Part shown: piece by piece, positions 10,733-23,299 of the stretch | How positions within the stretch are numbered: position 1 is the stretch's first letter | Layout of the letters: each line of letters opens with the position of its first letter | Source of the DNA: Poecilobothrus nobilitatus | Lineage: Eukaryota; Arthropoda; Insecta; Diptera; Dolichopodidae | NCBI GenBank assembly: GCA_947095535.1 | Contig: OX352772.1 | Span: 120,955,877 to 121,019,876, forward strand | Reading direction: 5' to 3' | Length of the DNA stretch: 64,000 nt | Made by a program: the position numbers and the translations under genes | Notes under the pieces: generated by a model | Databases searched by the model: none | What the model was told of the DNA's origin: nothing | What the model saw: the letters and a program-made list of their open reading frames with translations, nothing else

Positions 10733-12445
10733 ACTAAGATAAAATGCAAAAGTATTTGATCATCTACTACATGAAGTTTGATAAAAATGACAAATATCAT
10801 TTGACGTTAAGCATTTAGCGCGATTAAACATAAAAATAAAAATTTCTGAAATAAAATTTAAAAACACAAAATGGAATTTGTCATTGTTGGTGAATTATTT
10901 AAAGCACAAATATAAAAAGACAAGTAAGTTTGAAATTTTATTAAAAATAAAATTTAAGGACTGGCGAAATATTTTCAGTATGGTTTGAACTTTGTCACAT
11001 ATTTTAATTAATAATGAAAAAAATGCAATATTATTGAATTTGTGATGTATAAATAATATGTATGTACTTAGATTTAATTATATGATAAAACTAGAAGAAG
11101 AGCTTCTGGTAAATCATTTTCTAATTCATATAACATTTAATACTTAATCCACTAAACTAAAGCAAAGATATAGTAAATAAATTTTTTTAAACAAACATTT
11201 ATTTTCCTAGTAGACTACATATTGTCTACACTTTATCTCTAAATTTTCTCTAATTATTTTTACAGAAAATAACTTCTGTTGAATGTTAGAAAAACTTCTT
11301 CAACAAAAATTATAATAAAATTAGTTATAATAAAGTTAGTAAGTTTTTTACACACTTACCGCTTTCTTACCTTCTTGGCCAATATTTTTTTTAAAACATA
11401 ATAAAACTTTACAGCATTAGAATTTTTATATAATGCTAAAAGAATTACAAAATCATGAAACATAAGTCATGACAGACTATTTAGAAATTATTTTTGTACA
11501 TATACATTCATTTAGTAAAACCGTTAAATATTTCGTAGACTAGATGAGTCATCTATATGAAACATATTTCTTTGATAGTTACCGGTATCGGCCGATACCA
11601 ATATAAATCAATTATGAGTAAAGGTCGTTTTAATTTTATTTAATAATCGATTTGACGACAAAAAATCACAAAAAAGAAGGAAATGGTACTGTTTTCACAC
11701 AGATTTCACTCTGATTTCACAAATACGGGGTGCCTAACTCTTTGCTGCAGTTGCTATCAAAATTTCGAAAAGAGCGATAAGTTTTTCTGCAGACATTTCA
11801 GAAATGGTTCGATTGTCACTTCAAATGCATTTTTGTTCCTATATTTGTTTATTTGTACGAAACAGAATTTCTGTCAAATTTCAGAAGAAAAGTATACACT
11901 CATTCTAGTGGAATTGTTGCACTTCTAGCTGCAAGATTTGGGGATGGCTTTATATGAACTATATTTCTTGATAATGTTTTAAACTGATTCATTAAAAGTT
12001 TGTTACACCAAATAAGTCCATTTTGTCCTAAAATTGCGATTCCTCTAACATTGTAATAAATTCGTCAGTATTAATATACACATATATGAACTACACATAG
12101 ATCTGTGGATCTAACAAATTAGTTTTTAGTATTTGTTTCTTAGATTTTTTGCCTTTTAGAAATAATATAAGTTTCTGAATTCCATAACTTTTTTAAATTA
12201 TTTTGAGAACGCTCCTCATAAATTATCTTCTGATAACCACTCTAGATCACAATATAAGATTGTACAGAAAAATCACCATCTGCAAATATTTATCTACTAG
12301 ATAACCTTCATTATCATCTTCATTGCCTAATATTATCTCCCTATTTGAGAATAATAATCTTTCAACTTCTTCGTTAGTCACATTGTTCATTATAGAAAGA
12401 TCCTCGAAAAAGACAGATATTATTAATTATATATTATTATATAAC

Positions 12446-13295
12446 GGCCCTGATTTCGATAGTCATTTCATAAAAATGAAAATGAAAAATTTCATTTAAT
12501 TTTAATAATTTTTTGCGATTTCGATAGTCGGGGAAAATGAAATTAAATTTAAAATTAAAATGATTTATATTTTTTTTTAAATCGGCAATACTTTCTTATT
12601 TTAAGGTTTTGGCTAGACAAACAACAAAAAAGCTAAGTAAAAAATTAAGTGTTCGTAAGACGTAAATTATTAAATAATATTGTCTGCATAATGAGAACAA
12701 TAAATACTGACTTTAATAAATACCTGCTGTTATTTTGAAGAAGGCTCCGTATCTTGGGAGCAAAAAGTCGGACCAATATAATTCAAAAAAAACGTCGTTC
12801 GCAATACTGTTATAGAAAATTAAAAAAATTAAAAATAGTTCCGAATAGTGGCTTCCTAGTTTTTGGGTTCTATTTTTTTAGCGCGAGCTTAAAAGTTTAA
12901 CTTTTTTATTTTTTTTTATGATATTTAAATTTTACTACAAAATCAGTGAGTACCTTTTTTTAAATCATGTCGGAACGACTTCTAATTCACAAAATAATGT
13001 GGTTTCTCGCAACCTATGCTATTGCATAGTCATAGATTGCTTATAAAAATGCCTCTATTCACATAAATATAAATAAAATACTTCATAATTTTTTCCTAAA
13101 TCCATTTTTACAAGTACTCATTTAACAATTTCAAAATGAGAAAATTTGACGTTTTAAATGAGTATATTAATAAAAACTGACTAAAAAATCAGCTTCTTTT
13201 CATTTTATATGATTGTTTCACTTTTTATGTCTATCGAAATCAAAAGTTTTGTTTTCCATAAAATGAAAGTGATATGACTATCGAAATCAAGGCCA
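12446..13295. mobile_element. MITE copy 1 (TIR element, no transposase)
   Basis: The left end is GGCC followed by CTGATTTCGATAGTCAT. The right end is its inverted form, ATGACTATCGAAATC followed by AAGGCC. The element is 850 bp with no coding frame. Flanks read TATATAA on both sides if one extra base is allowed in each TIR, a possible 7-bp target duplication in AT-rich DNA. A second copy at 53321-54669 has the same termini and shares interior sequence in the opposite orientation (a stretch with CAATACTTTCTTATTTT and GACTTTAATAAATAC). Family not assigned. Confidence 0.75.
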
Positions 13296-14754
13296 TATAT
13301 AATATTATAAATAATATAAAGAAGATACGTGAGTAAAAACAATTAAAAATAATTGCAGGTAGGGTTTCTGAAACCGAATTACTCGAACTTGAATTTCCCG
13401 AACCTTCAACGAAAGATTCGGATTCGAAGTTCGGTGCCTGATTTATCGAATTTAAAAATTTAAAAATTCAAAAAATATTGTACCAGTAGTACAGTGAACA
13501 GTGATTAAAAATTTGCCATAGCGACGTCCAATTTAATAAAACAATGCAAGTCATTTTATTTATTTGCATTTATTATTATATGTATATGTTAACAGAAAAC
13601 AAGTGAACAATTACAAAATTCTGAAATTTAAATTTTTAAATAATTTTCATTATTAAGTTCGTGAAAAGTTAAATTGTACTAGGAAAAATAAACGATTTTA
13701 AAAAATTTAATAGATACTACTTTATAATACAAATTTAAAAAAAAATATACAACAGGAACAATGTCAAATAATAATAAAACCATAATAATAAAACATAAAG
13801 TTATATTATTCACATTCATTCTTTACACAAAACAAAAAAAACAAAAAAGAAACATAACAAAACAAAAAATATGTAAATAAATACTTAACATTACATATCT
13901 ACATATATAAATACATATCTATACTATTCATATCAAACTACATGTATAGCAATAGCGTACATTGTATACAAACATAAAAAATAAAATAATACTAAAATAC
14001 GTATAGCTATAAATACCTAACACTACGTAGCTCTATAAATACAATTGTATAATGTATATCATTCATATTCAAATTTCAAACTATATGTATAGCAATAACA
14101 TATATTGTATAGAAACATAAAATTCGGAAAAAAAGGAGGAGAAAAAAGGCTCATATATTTCGCCAAAAATTGAATCTACTGAAAATGGAAATTCGACATT
14201 TTGCTTAATTATTTCTCTATGTACTTTCTTCCACACTATTGCTTTGACTTTTTTAACATCTTGAAACGCTGGTTAGAATTCCCAACCTAACACTAAATCA
14301 AAAGCTACACAAAATCAGTGCTCCAGTGTTCTTCGAAGTCATCACTGCAACATAAAGTTATAATGTTTCGAAAATCTAATTAAAATTAAATCTAATTATT
14401 CAAATTTTTTATTTACTTTTCAGTATCCATTGTGTGCACGTATTTAAAGTTAACTTTTTGATTAAATTGCAATTTCAAAACATCCAATTGATATGTAAGA
14501 ATGACATTTCCATTTAGATGATTTGTGTCCCACTAATTAATCGATTATACTGCACAAGTAATAATCGAAGTGTGATATTAAAAATTACGATACTTAGATT
14601 AAACTACTTTTTCAATGAAACTACAAATGCAGTTTACCTTAGTGCGACATTAACGATTACACCTTAGTTTATACAGAAAAATAACACCTTTAATGTTTTT
14701 CCCAAAATAAGTAATGTTAAGGTTAAGCAGGTAAATTATGGTATGCATATCCTG
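13296..14754. other. AT-rich interval, no gene seen
   Basis: Near 13367-13460 there is a stretch with repeated GAA(C/T)TTCG-like words (CCGAATTACTCGAACTTG, GATTCGAAGTTCGGTGC). The part 13860-14120 repeats a theme of ATACATAT/TAGCTATA words twice (for example CTATATGTATAGCAATA against CTACATGTATAGCAATA). No protein or RNA gene recognised. Confidence 0.5.
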
Positions 14755-15068
14755 TTGAAATGCATTCGCTCATAAATGAAAGTTTTTTCTTTCATTTATA
14801 TTCTGTGTAAAACCTTAAAGGTGTTACAAAATTTTTTTGTATATTCAAAAAATTACATACTTAACTTAATATTTATAATAATAGTAAATTGTACTTAAGG
14901 TGGTAATAATTATACAATTTTTTGTGTTTATAGACTACAAAACACTGACAGCGATGATACAGATTTTGGACATAATTTTGATGTTCTGAAACTTAAAAAA
15001 ACTAAAAATCTTATTGTAATAAGTGATTTAATCATTAATATATCAAAGAATACACTTTTAAGTGATTC

Positions 15069-15083
15069 CTATTTGCTTATGAT
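15069..15083. repeat. SINE target-site duplication, left copy
   Basis: CTATTTGCTTATGAT here matches CTATTTGTTTATGAT at 15271-15285 with one mismatch. The CR1-B endonuclease reading resumes after the right copy. Confidence 0.8.
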
Positions 15084-15270
15084 TTTTTTTTTGGTGCATT
15101 TCCCTGCTACATAAATGTAACAAGGAAATTACACAGCCTTTCCTGTTCAGGCGTTGCTGTACATGTCGTAAGGGTTAATTACTCTTACGACGTGTGTGGG
15201 ATTCGAACCCACGCCCCTTGGTGTTTACAGCGTATTTTATACGCTCTTACTCACTAGGCGACTGAGGCCT
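15084..15270 (-). mobile_element. tRNA-derived SINE
   Basis: On the minus strand the 5' head reads GCCTCAGTCGCCTAGTGAGT and then AAGAGCG, followed after a variable arm by GGGTTCGAATCCCAC. These fit the A box (TAGTGAGTAAG) and B box (GGTTCGAATCC) of a tRNA-type internal RNA polymerase III promoter. A tRNA-unrelated body of about 100 bases follows, with a poly-A tail (poly-T on the plus strand at about 15084-15092). A 15-bp target duplication flanks it. It has no protein; its movement would depend on a LINE. It is not a functional tRNA gene because a tail and body follow and the cloverleaf is not convincing. No second copy was seen in this window. Confidence 0.8.
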
Positions 15271-15285
15271 CTATTTGTTTATGAT
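15271..15285. repeat. SINE target-site duplication, right copy
   Basis: Matches 15069-15083 except for one C/T change. Confidence 0.8.
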
Positions 15286-15935
15286 GTCTTCACACGGGCT
15301 AGTTTCACTAGTAGAAAATCCGACGCGAATTTCTGATCGTACTAGCCCTTGTATTGATCATATGTTTTTAAAATTAGGTAAAGTAAATAATAGTATTCGG
15401 CTTGAAAATCTTTGGGAATAACAGATCATAATCTGATCACATTAGAGCTCAAAGATCAAATACAACTTAAAAAAATCGTGGAGAACGAAAATTTTAAAAC
15501 TATTACAGATTTTGAAACATTAAGAAAATTTTTCAAATTGGTTTAGTATTTATAATGCTCTTGTAGAAAACGATAAATAGAATATTAAATAAACAAGATA
15601 GCGACTCCACAATAAACATGATTGAGGTTGATAATGTAATAATAACTTATAAATTAGCAAATAAATGTAATAATTATTTTTCAATTTCTTCTACTACTCC
15701 AATAGCGAATACAAAAAATTGTGATTGTTCTTTTTCTCCGTAAAATATCATTTTTGATGATATACAAACAAAAATCTTCGCTTTTTGAAAAATAACTTCT
15801 TTAGAAATAATCTCTTATATACGTGCATTAAATAACAAAGCATCCTGTACCAGTGATCATATAAACAATCTTCTTTTGTAAAAATAGAAATAAAAATATG
15901 GCGTATCACATTTGCGATGTTCTGAAATATATCTT

Positions 15936-16484
15936 TAATTTTTATTTTTATTTTATTTTATTTTACAAAACCTAAGCAAGGTCGTTACAAAAAAAAAATT
16001 CTTAAATTAATGCTTATAATTAAAATTAAACAAAACAATGACTTAAAACTACATTTATAGTAACTTAAAACCTAAAAAAAGTTAATTTATTGTTATTGTT
16101 ATTATTAATTTTTTATTTAAACTACATTAACAACTTTATTTTAACAAAAAAAAATTGAAATATGATATCAGTACAGATATGTACATATATATAATGACAA
16201 TCAATTTAAAATTTTATGTAATAACTTATGTAGCAAATTAAACGTAAATAAATATCTTATTATTACGTAGAAGTAAAATTAAAAAAAAAAATGAACATTT
16301 TTTTTTTATTAACAGTACTTGAAAGCATTAAATTACTATTTATAAAATGTACAAAAAAAAAAAAAAAATGATCTAAATGAAAAACATTAATTGTATTATA
16401 ATGCAATACAATAAATGTGCTATGTTTAAAATTATATCATAATTAAAAAAAAAAAAAAAATTTTTTTTTTTGCTTAAGTAAGAA
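15936..16484 (-). other. LINE1 3' UTR
   Basis: Non-coding and rich in A and T homopolymers. The part 16150-16484 is nearly identical, in reverse orientation, to 62430-62757. It ends in A-rich repeats typical of a LINE 3' terminus. Confidence 0.7.
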
Positions 16485-19467
16485 TTAATTGTCTAAGGTC
16501 ATTAAATTGGAAAAATGTAGTTGTAAAATGTGTTTGAACGTATTTCTGGAGATAGATGTAGAATAGAGATGACTAATTTTGTTAAAAGTAGTACAACATC
16601 TGTTGATGGGTTCATTTCTACCGTACTCTGTATTATGTTTGTAGTCCATTAAAAATTTAGTATTTCTAGTTTGCCTAACACTATCGTTAAGTCTAAACTT
16701 GTTATTAAGAGATTGGATAGAAATACTATTATTCAAAATATCAAAAGTAAAGCATGATGACAATAGTTGTCTACGTAAAGATAAAGAAAGCAAGTTTAAT
16801 GAATCAAGTCTTGTGGTGTAACTAGGTAGATTAGCAAAATCAAAAGGGTTATATTGATTCCTTAATGCAAATAAAAGAAATTGCTTTTGAACTGATTCGA
16901 TTCTATTGGAATGAACTGCAAAGACTGGATCCCAAACAATGTTACCGTATTCTAAGATAGAACGAACTAGGGAACAATAAAGAGATTTTGTCACAGCTAA
17001 GTCGCTAAATTCTTTAGCTCTTCTCTTAATGAAACCTAACATTTTATTAGCCTTTGAAACAATTAGGTCATAGTGAAGATTATAATTAAGTTTATTATCG
17101 AGAAGAATTCCCAGATCAGTAATGCTAAAAACCCTTTCAAGAGAAACATTATCTATTTTGTAGTCATATATTAAAGAAGACCGTTTACGTGTAAAGCTAA
17201 TAACTTTACATTTCTGTATGTTGAGTTCTAATTTATTTGACGTGCACCAAGTTTGTAACACTGATAAGCTTGATTGAAGTTTAGCTGCATCAGGATTATC
17301 TTTAACCACTTGATATATTTTTAGGTCATCAGCAAACGAAATGTGAGATATATTGCTTAGATATTCCGAAAGATCTGAAATAAAAACATTAAACAGAAGC
17401 GGGCCTAAATGGCTACCTTGCGGTACACCGGAAGTGACCCCAATGGTGTTGGATAATACACCACGAAATTTAACATTTTGAGTTCTTTCTAAAAGATAAG
17501 AATTAAGCCACCCAAGAAATGAACCCGAAATGCCAAAAGTTGATAGTTTGTTTAGCAAAGTGAAGTGATCTACACGATCGAAAGCTTTGCTAAAATCAGT
17601 GTAAATTGCATCAACTTGGTACCCTTTCTCCATTTGATTCAGGATTTCAGATGTATAAACCATCAGGTTCGTAGTAGTTGAACGACCTTTTCTGAAACCA
17701 TGTTGTTGTTCATTTAGTTTTGCATTTATGATAGGAGTAATTCTATCAACGACAATTTTTTCAAATAATTTAGGTATAGTCGAGAGGATTGCTATACCTC
17801 GATAATTTTCCACCGATGCTCTATCCCCTTTTTTAAAAATAGGGGTTAAGTGGGAGGATTTCCACTTTTGTGGGAAAATCCCAATTGAAAGTGACTTATT
17901 GAAAATAAGATGAAGAGGGAAGATTAGACTGTGAGAACAATTATGTAAAAAGATTGGGGGAATTAAGTCCGGACCAGCACCCTTTTTTAAATCAAGGCTC
18001 AAAATTGCTTCAAGAATATCATTTTCAGAAAGATACACGTCTGTAAGTAGGAAATTTGAGCTATTAGATAAGGAATTAGTCGATGTAGTAACTGGTGCTG
18101 TTTGACGATAAACTTGTTGAAAATGATCAGAAAAGAAGTTACAAATTTCTTTTGGGCAATCAGAAACCACATTGTCTTTTGATAACATTGAATTGGGATA
18201 CCCAAATAATTTCCGTTTTGTGTTAACAAAATCAAAAAATTTTTTAGGATCAGTAACAAGTTTGTTGCCAATATCTGTGACATAGTTTTCATATGCTACA
18301 TTGGCTTTTTGTTTAAATTCAATTGCAAGTTGCTTATACATATTCAATAAGTCGTCGCATGGTGCTTGATGATGTTTGAGTTTTTTGTATATTTTATTGC
18401 GCCGATTTCTCAAGTTCCTAAGATCTCTATCTAACCATGGTTCTGTTATTTTATGCTTTTTGCGAATTTTAGGAGCAAAGGCATCAATAATTTGAAACAG
18501 ATTAGAGTAAAAGATAGAGATTAGTAAATTGACATCCTGTTGAACTAACAGTTCGTCCCATGTGATTAATGACAAAGCATAATTAATACTTTGATAGTCA
18601 GCATTAAAAAAATCGTATACAATTTCATTATTGTAAGATTTGTCCAAGAGTGGGATAGAAGTGGAGAACTCGAAAATAAGTGCGTTATGATGAGAAGAGT
18701 TGGTAAAAAGATTATCAACATCATCAGCGAGTTTAACCGACACTCTATCATATGCATTTGAAAATGCAAGATCTAACCACTTATTATTACTATTAGGATA
18801 ACTGATAATTTGTTGTAAATCGTTACCGTAGAACTCGCTAATAAGACCGAAGTCAATTTCGTCATGAAAGTTAACCGGTAATAACAAATTATCAGCGTCG
18901 TCAACGATAAAAGAAATAGAAGGACGATTAAAATCGCCAAACACAAAAATTGAGTCATCCTCATGCATTTCTGAAATAATATTGTGATATACACTATAAA
19001 AATCAGAATATGAGGAATTGTCAGAGTTCGGAGGGAAATAAACTATACCTAGGTATAAATTATTTGTACCTAATTTAATTTTAACAAATTGGTGATCGAA
19101 AGAGTGATGTGTACCAGTGATTAATGGTACACTAGATAAGTTATTCTTTACAGCAAGTAGAACACCACCTCCTCGCGAACAATTTGCAGATAGATAATCA
19201 CGATCCTTTCTGTAAATGGACCAATTACCATCCAGAATTTCCTCGTTTGTAAACGAATCGTTGAGCCATGTTTCAGTTATAACTAAAACATTGAAATTAC
19301 ACGACTTGGTATCAACAAAAAGCTTCTTTAGCTTGCCTCTCATACCACTACAATTGTGGTAAAACATTTTAATGTTGTTTATGTTGTTGAAAGTTTGAGA
19401 GGTCTTTTTAGAGTAAGTAACGCTAGATAAAGAAATGAGATTTGAAGTTTGGTTGAAACTTGAGTAA

Positions 19468-20814
<1,347 letters not shown>

Positions 20815-20884
20815 TTATAATTCTTTCAGATCATAATTCAGTATCTTTTCAGGTTTCTTTCAGATTTATAATTTACCAATATAC

Positions 20885-21795
20885 CAATATACTATGGTAT
20901 CTTTCCAACCACTTTAAAATCTGCTGAAGTATTTCCTTTATTCAAAAAACGCTTAAAGTTACTATTATCACAATACATATTATTACTATACCATTTCTAT
21001 CATACCTTCAATAGCGAAGCTCTTTGAAAAACAAGAATGAGTTTCGTCACAGAAACAAAAATTTTTAAACAAAAATCAATTTGGGTTTCGCTCAGGTAAG
21101 AGTACGGAAGATGCAACTCTAAAACTTTGTTCTGAATTGTATTCCAGTATTAATTGTAAGGGCAACGTAACAGCGGCTCTTTTCATTAACATTGCGAAGG
21201 CTTTTGATATGATTGATCATTACATTCTTATAAACAAATTGGAGAAAGCAGGTTTTATAGGATTTATGCTACAAGTTTTAGAGTCTTACATGGAAAACAG
21301 AATTCAAAAAGAATTTTTAGTGATGCTAAGACTGTTAATACTGGAGTACCTCAAGGCTCAGTGTTGGGTCCTATTTTATTTCTAATTTTCATAAAGTCAT
21401 TATTCGTCTAACCTTTTAAAGGTAATATTACAGGCTTTGCTGACGGCTTTTCCATTTCTTATAATAAAAAGAGTTCAGATAATTGAAAAGAGAGCATGCA
21501 AATAAAAAATTTGTTTCCATTTCACAAACTTATTAGTAGTGAAACTAAAATGATAAATTTCCAATTAAAAAACGGTCATAATATGAACCTTGACAATAAA
21601 CTACATTCTGCGGAATGTGAGCAATCATTGTTGGTAACCATACATGAAGAAAAATTTGAACGTAAATAAGAATAGTTGTTCAGCGAATCGTTTTATAATA
21701 GAAGGGGTAGATAGTTACAAATACTTATAGATGTAGAGATAGACAAAAATCTAAGCTGCAAAATACATATCAGTAACTTACATAAATTCAATTAA
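20885..21795 (+). pseudogene. CR1-B ORF2: reverse transcriptase core
   Basis: The reading resumes as GIFPTTLKSAEVFPLFKK, continues with NQFGFRSG and STEDATLKLC, then ALFINIAKAFDMIDHYIL, then VPQGSVLGPILF broken by a frameshift, then GFADGFSISYN. The second Asp of the FADD box is Gly in both this copy and 32102-32800, so the enzyme was dead before the block was duplicated. Compared with the other copy this one lacks about 14 bases near 21308, which shifts the frame. The frame continues as SYKYL..EIDKNLSCKIHISNL and stops being CR1-B at about 21795, where CR1-A begins. Confidence 0.75.
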
Positions 21796-21809
21796 CAAGA
21801 TCACAAACG

Positions 21810-23280
21810 ATGCATCTGCAAATACAGCTAGCATTTCTCTCTCTCAGCAACAAAACGACAGTATTACTCTCTCTTATCAACAAAACTAAAGCGGGAGTGG
21901 GAGAAAAAATGATCAGCAGTTCTGCTAAAACAATTGAAATGAATGATATAAACAAAACTACATCAAATACTACTGTCACGGTCTCACAGCCGCAAATTGT
22001 CTGTAATCTAGCAACAACTGAAAGGGAAGAAACTATAACAATTCATTCAATTTTTGGCATAAAACAAAAAATTATGGAAATCAAAAAAACATTAAAAAGC
22101 AAACTATTATCATCAATGTTTGCAGATAAAAATAATAACACTATATTTATCAACGACAGTTTAACAAGGTACAACCAGGCCCTATTGATGACTGCAAAAA
22201 AGAAGAAAGTTGAACTAGAATATAAGTATGTTAGGTTTGCAAATTCAAGTGTTTTAATGAAAAAAATCAGCTGTCTCCACCACAGGACGGACCGCCACTA
22301 CACAAAAAGTACAATGCCAAAATTTATAGATTTTTTACATAATAATTTATATCTAAGCAAAATAACTTCTAATAATTTAATAACATTTTGTTTTATTCAA
22401 TAAAAATAATTATATGCAATGAAATCGTAAAAATATATGTACATTTATTCATACATCCATTTATTATTATTATTATTGTAATGTAGATATGTACATGATT
22501 TTTTTTTATTCAAAAAATAATATTAAAAGTAAAAAATAATAAAAACTGTAAACAAATACAAAACAAACATAAGATTAATATTAAATCTGCTAACAAAAAT
22601 TTTACCGTTTTAATTTTATGTCATCAACAAATGAATAATATACATTGGCATAGATATAAGTACATACATATGGATGTATAAAAATTTTTAGAGATATAAA
22701 AAAAAAACAAAAAAAATTGTTCATATAAATTCATATGGAGTGTTACGTATGAAATTTGGACTTAGAAAAAAAATTAAATAAAAGTTAAAGTTAGTCGGAT
22801 CAAAAAATGTTCTATGGCAAAGTTGTTCCTCTTTACTTGTGTAACAACTCTTTCTTAATAATTCACAAAATTTTTCTGTTACGAAATATTCGTAAAAAAC
22901 TTAAAAAGTACACTAGTAAAGTACCACTTGCGGTTGTCCGATTTGCTCCAAAAGTTTATCAATCCTAGATATTTACGTCAAAACCTTAAATATGAAATTT
23001 CAAAAAATTCCGCTCAGTCGTTTAAGCTGTACACGTGCCCACAGACATACCCACACACGCACCCACGCACACACAGACGGACATCATGCTGAAAATTTTT
23101 TTACAGCCTTCTCCACACCGGAGTAGTGCATTTTTGCGAAAATCTCGGGTACAAATTTTTAGTATGAAAACAATACCTACCTTATACATTAATGTATGCG
23201 GTCGGTTAAAAATGAAAGAGGTAAAACAATTGTTATAAGATCATTTGATGATTTTAATAAACTAATATTTTAATTTTTTT
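21810..23280 (+). pseudogene. CR1-A ORF1 (copy A), split by a 941-bp insertion
   Basis: Frame 21810-22263 matches 32796-33250 of copy B almost exactly (SIFGIKQKIMEIKKTLKSK, LTRYNQALLMTAKKKKVELE). It is then broken by the insertion at 22267-23207. The last residues (NERGKTIVIRSFDDFNKLIF) are found at 23212-23270. The protein would be the ORF1 product of a CR1-like element with an FP25K-like C-terminus. Confidence 0.7.
22267..23207. mobile_element. Insertion of 941 bp absent from copy B
   Basis: Copy B (33245-33260) shows the empty site: GAAAAAAAATGAAAG. Here GAAAAAAA is followed by TCAGCTGTCTCCACC... and the sequence returns at AAAAATGAAAG, consistent with about 4 bp of A duplicated. No inverted termini and no long frame were found. 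The right part holds a GC-richer stretch with CCCACACACGCACCCACGC and ACAGACGGACATC (about 23035-23085). A short ATG frame there (23035-23238) is probably chance. Element type unknown. Confidence 0.65.
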
Positions 23281-23299
23281 TTTTTTGGAAATAATTTAT

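Larger units (their letters stand above)
10733..14880. mobile_element. Insertion block splitting CR1-B
   Basis: CR1-B ORF2 stops at about 10732 and its next residues are found at about 14925, so roughly 4.1 kb is foreign. No long frame is present; the longest (11683-11928, 81 codons) matches nothing I know. The block contains a MITE (12446-13295). Its right end, from about 14755, is a roughly 125-base sequence (CATTCGCTCATAAAT, hairpin ATAAATGAAAG/CTTTCATTTAT, AAAATTACATACTTAACTT) that recurs at 59515-59645 just where CR1-C is interrupted. That suggests it is the end of an unclassified mobile element. Confidence 0.5.
14900..15935 (+). pseudogene. CR1-B ORF2: end of the endonuclease to start of the RT
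   Basis: Degenerate frames follow the CR1-A protein in order: YRLQNTDSDDTDFGH, LIVISDLIINIS (where CR1-A has ILLGDFNIDIS), then after the SINE VENPTRISDRTSPCIDHMF and GITDHNLI (the TDH end of the endonuclease). Next come ALNNKASCTSDHINNL and HICDVLKYIFN at the N-terminal edge of the RT. There are many stops. The Asp-Asn of the GDFN motif is changed to S-D-L-I, so the endonuclease was inactive. It is interrupted by a SINE at 15084-15270 and ends at about 15935 at the 3' end of LINE1. Confidence 0.65.

Noticed and set aside
15175..15270. Possible functional tRNA gene on the minus strand
   Set aside because: A and B boxes are present, but a non-tRNA body, a poly-A tail and a 15-bp target duplication show a SINE. 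A proper acceptor stem was not seen.
21788..21979. Minus-strand frame of 63 codons, also at 32774-32965
   Set aside because: It is the shadow of CR1-A ORF1 on the other strand and is conserved only because the block was duplicated.
23035..23238. Pro/Thr/His-rich small protein in the 941-bp insert
   Set aside because: The frame comes from a CA-rich stretch, has no recognisable features, and copy B lacks the region entirely.
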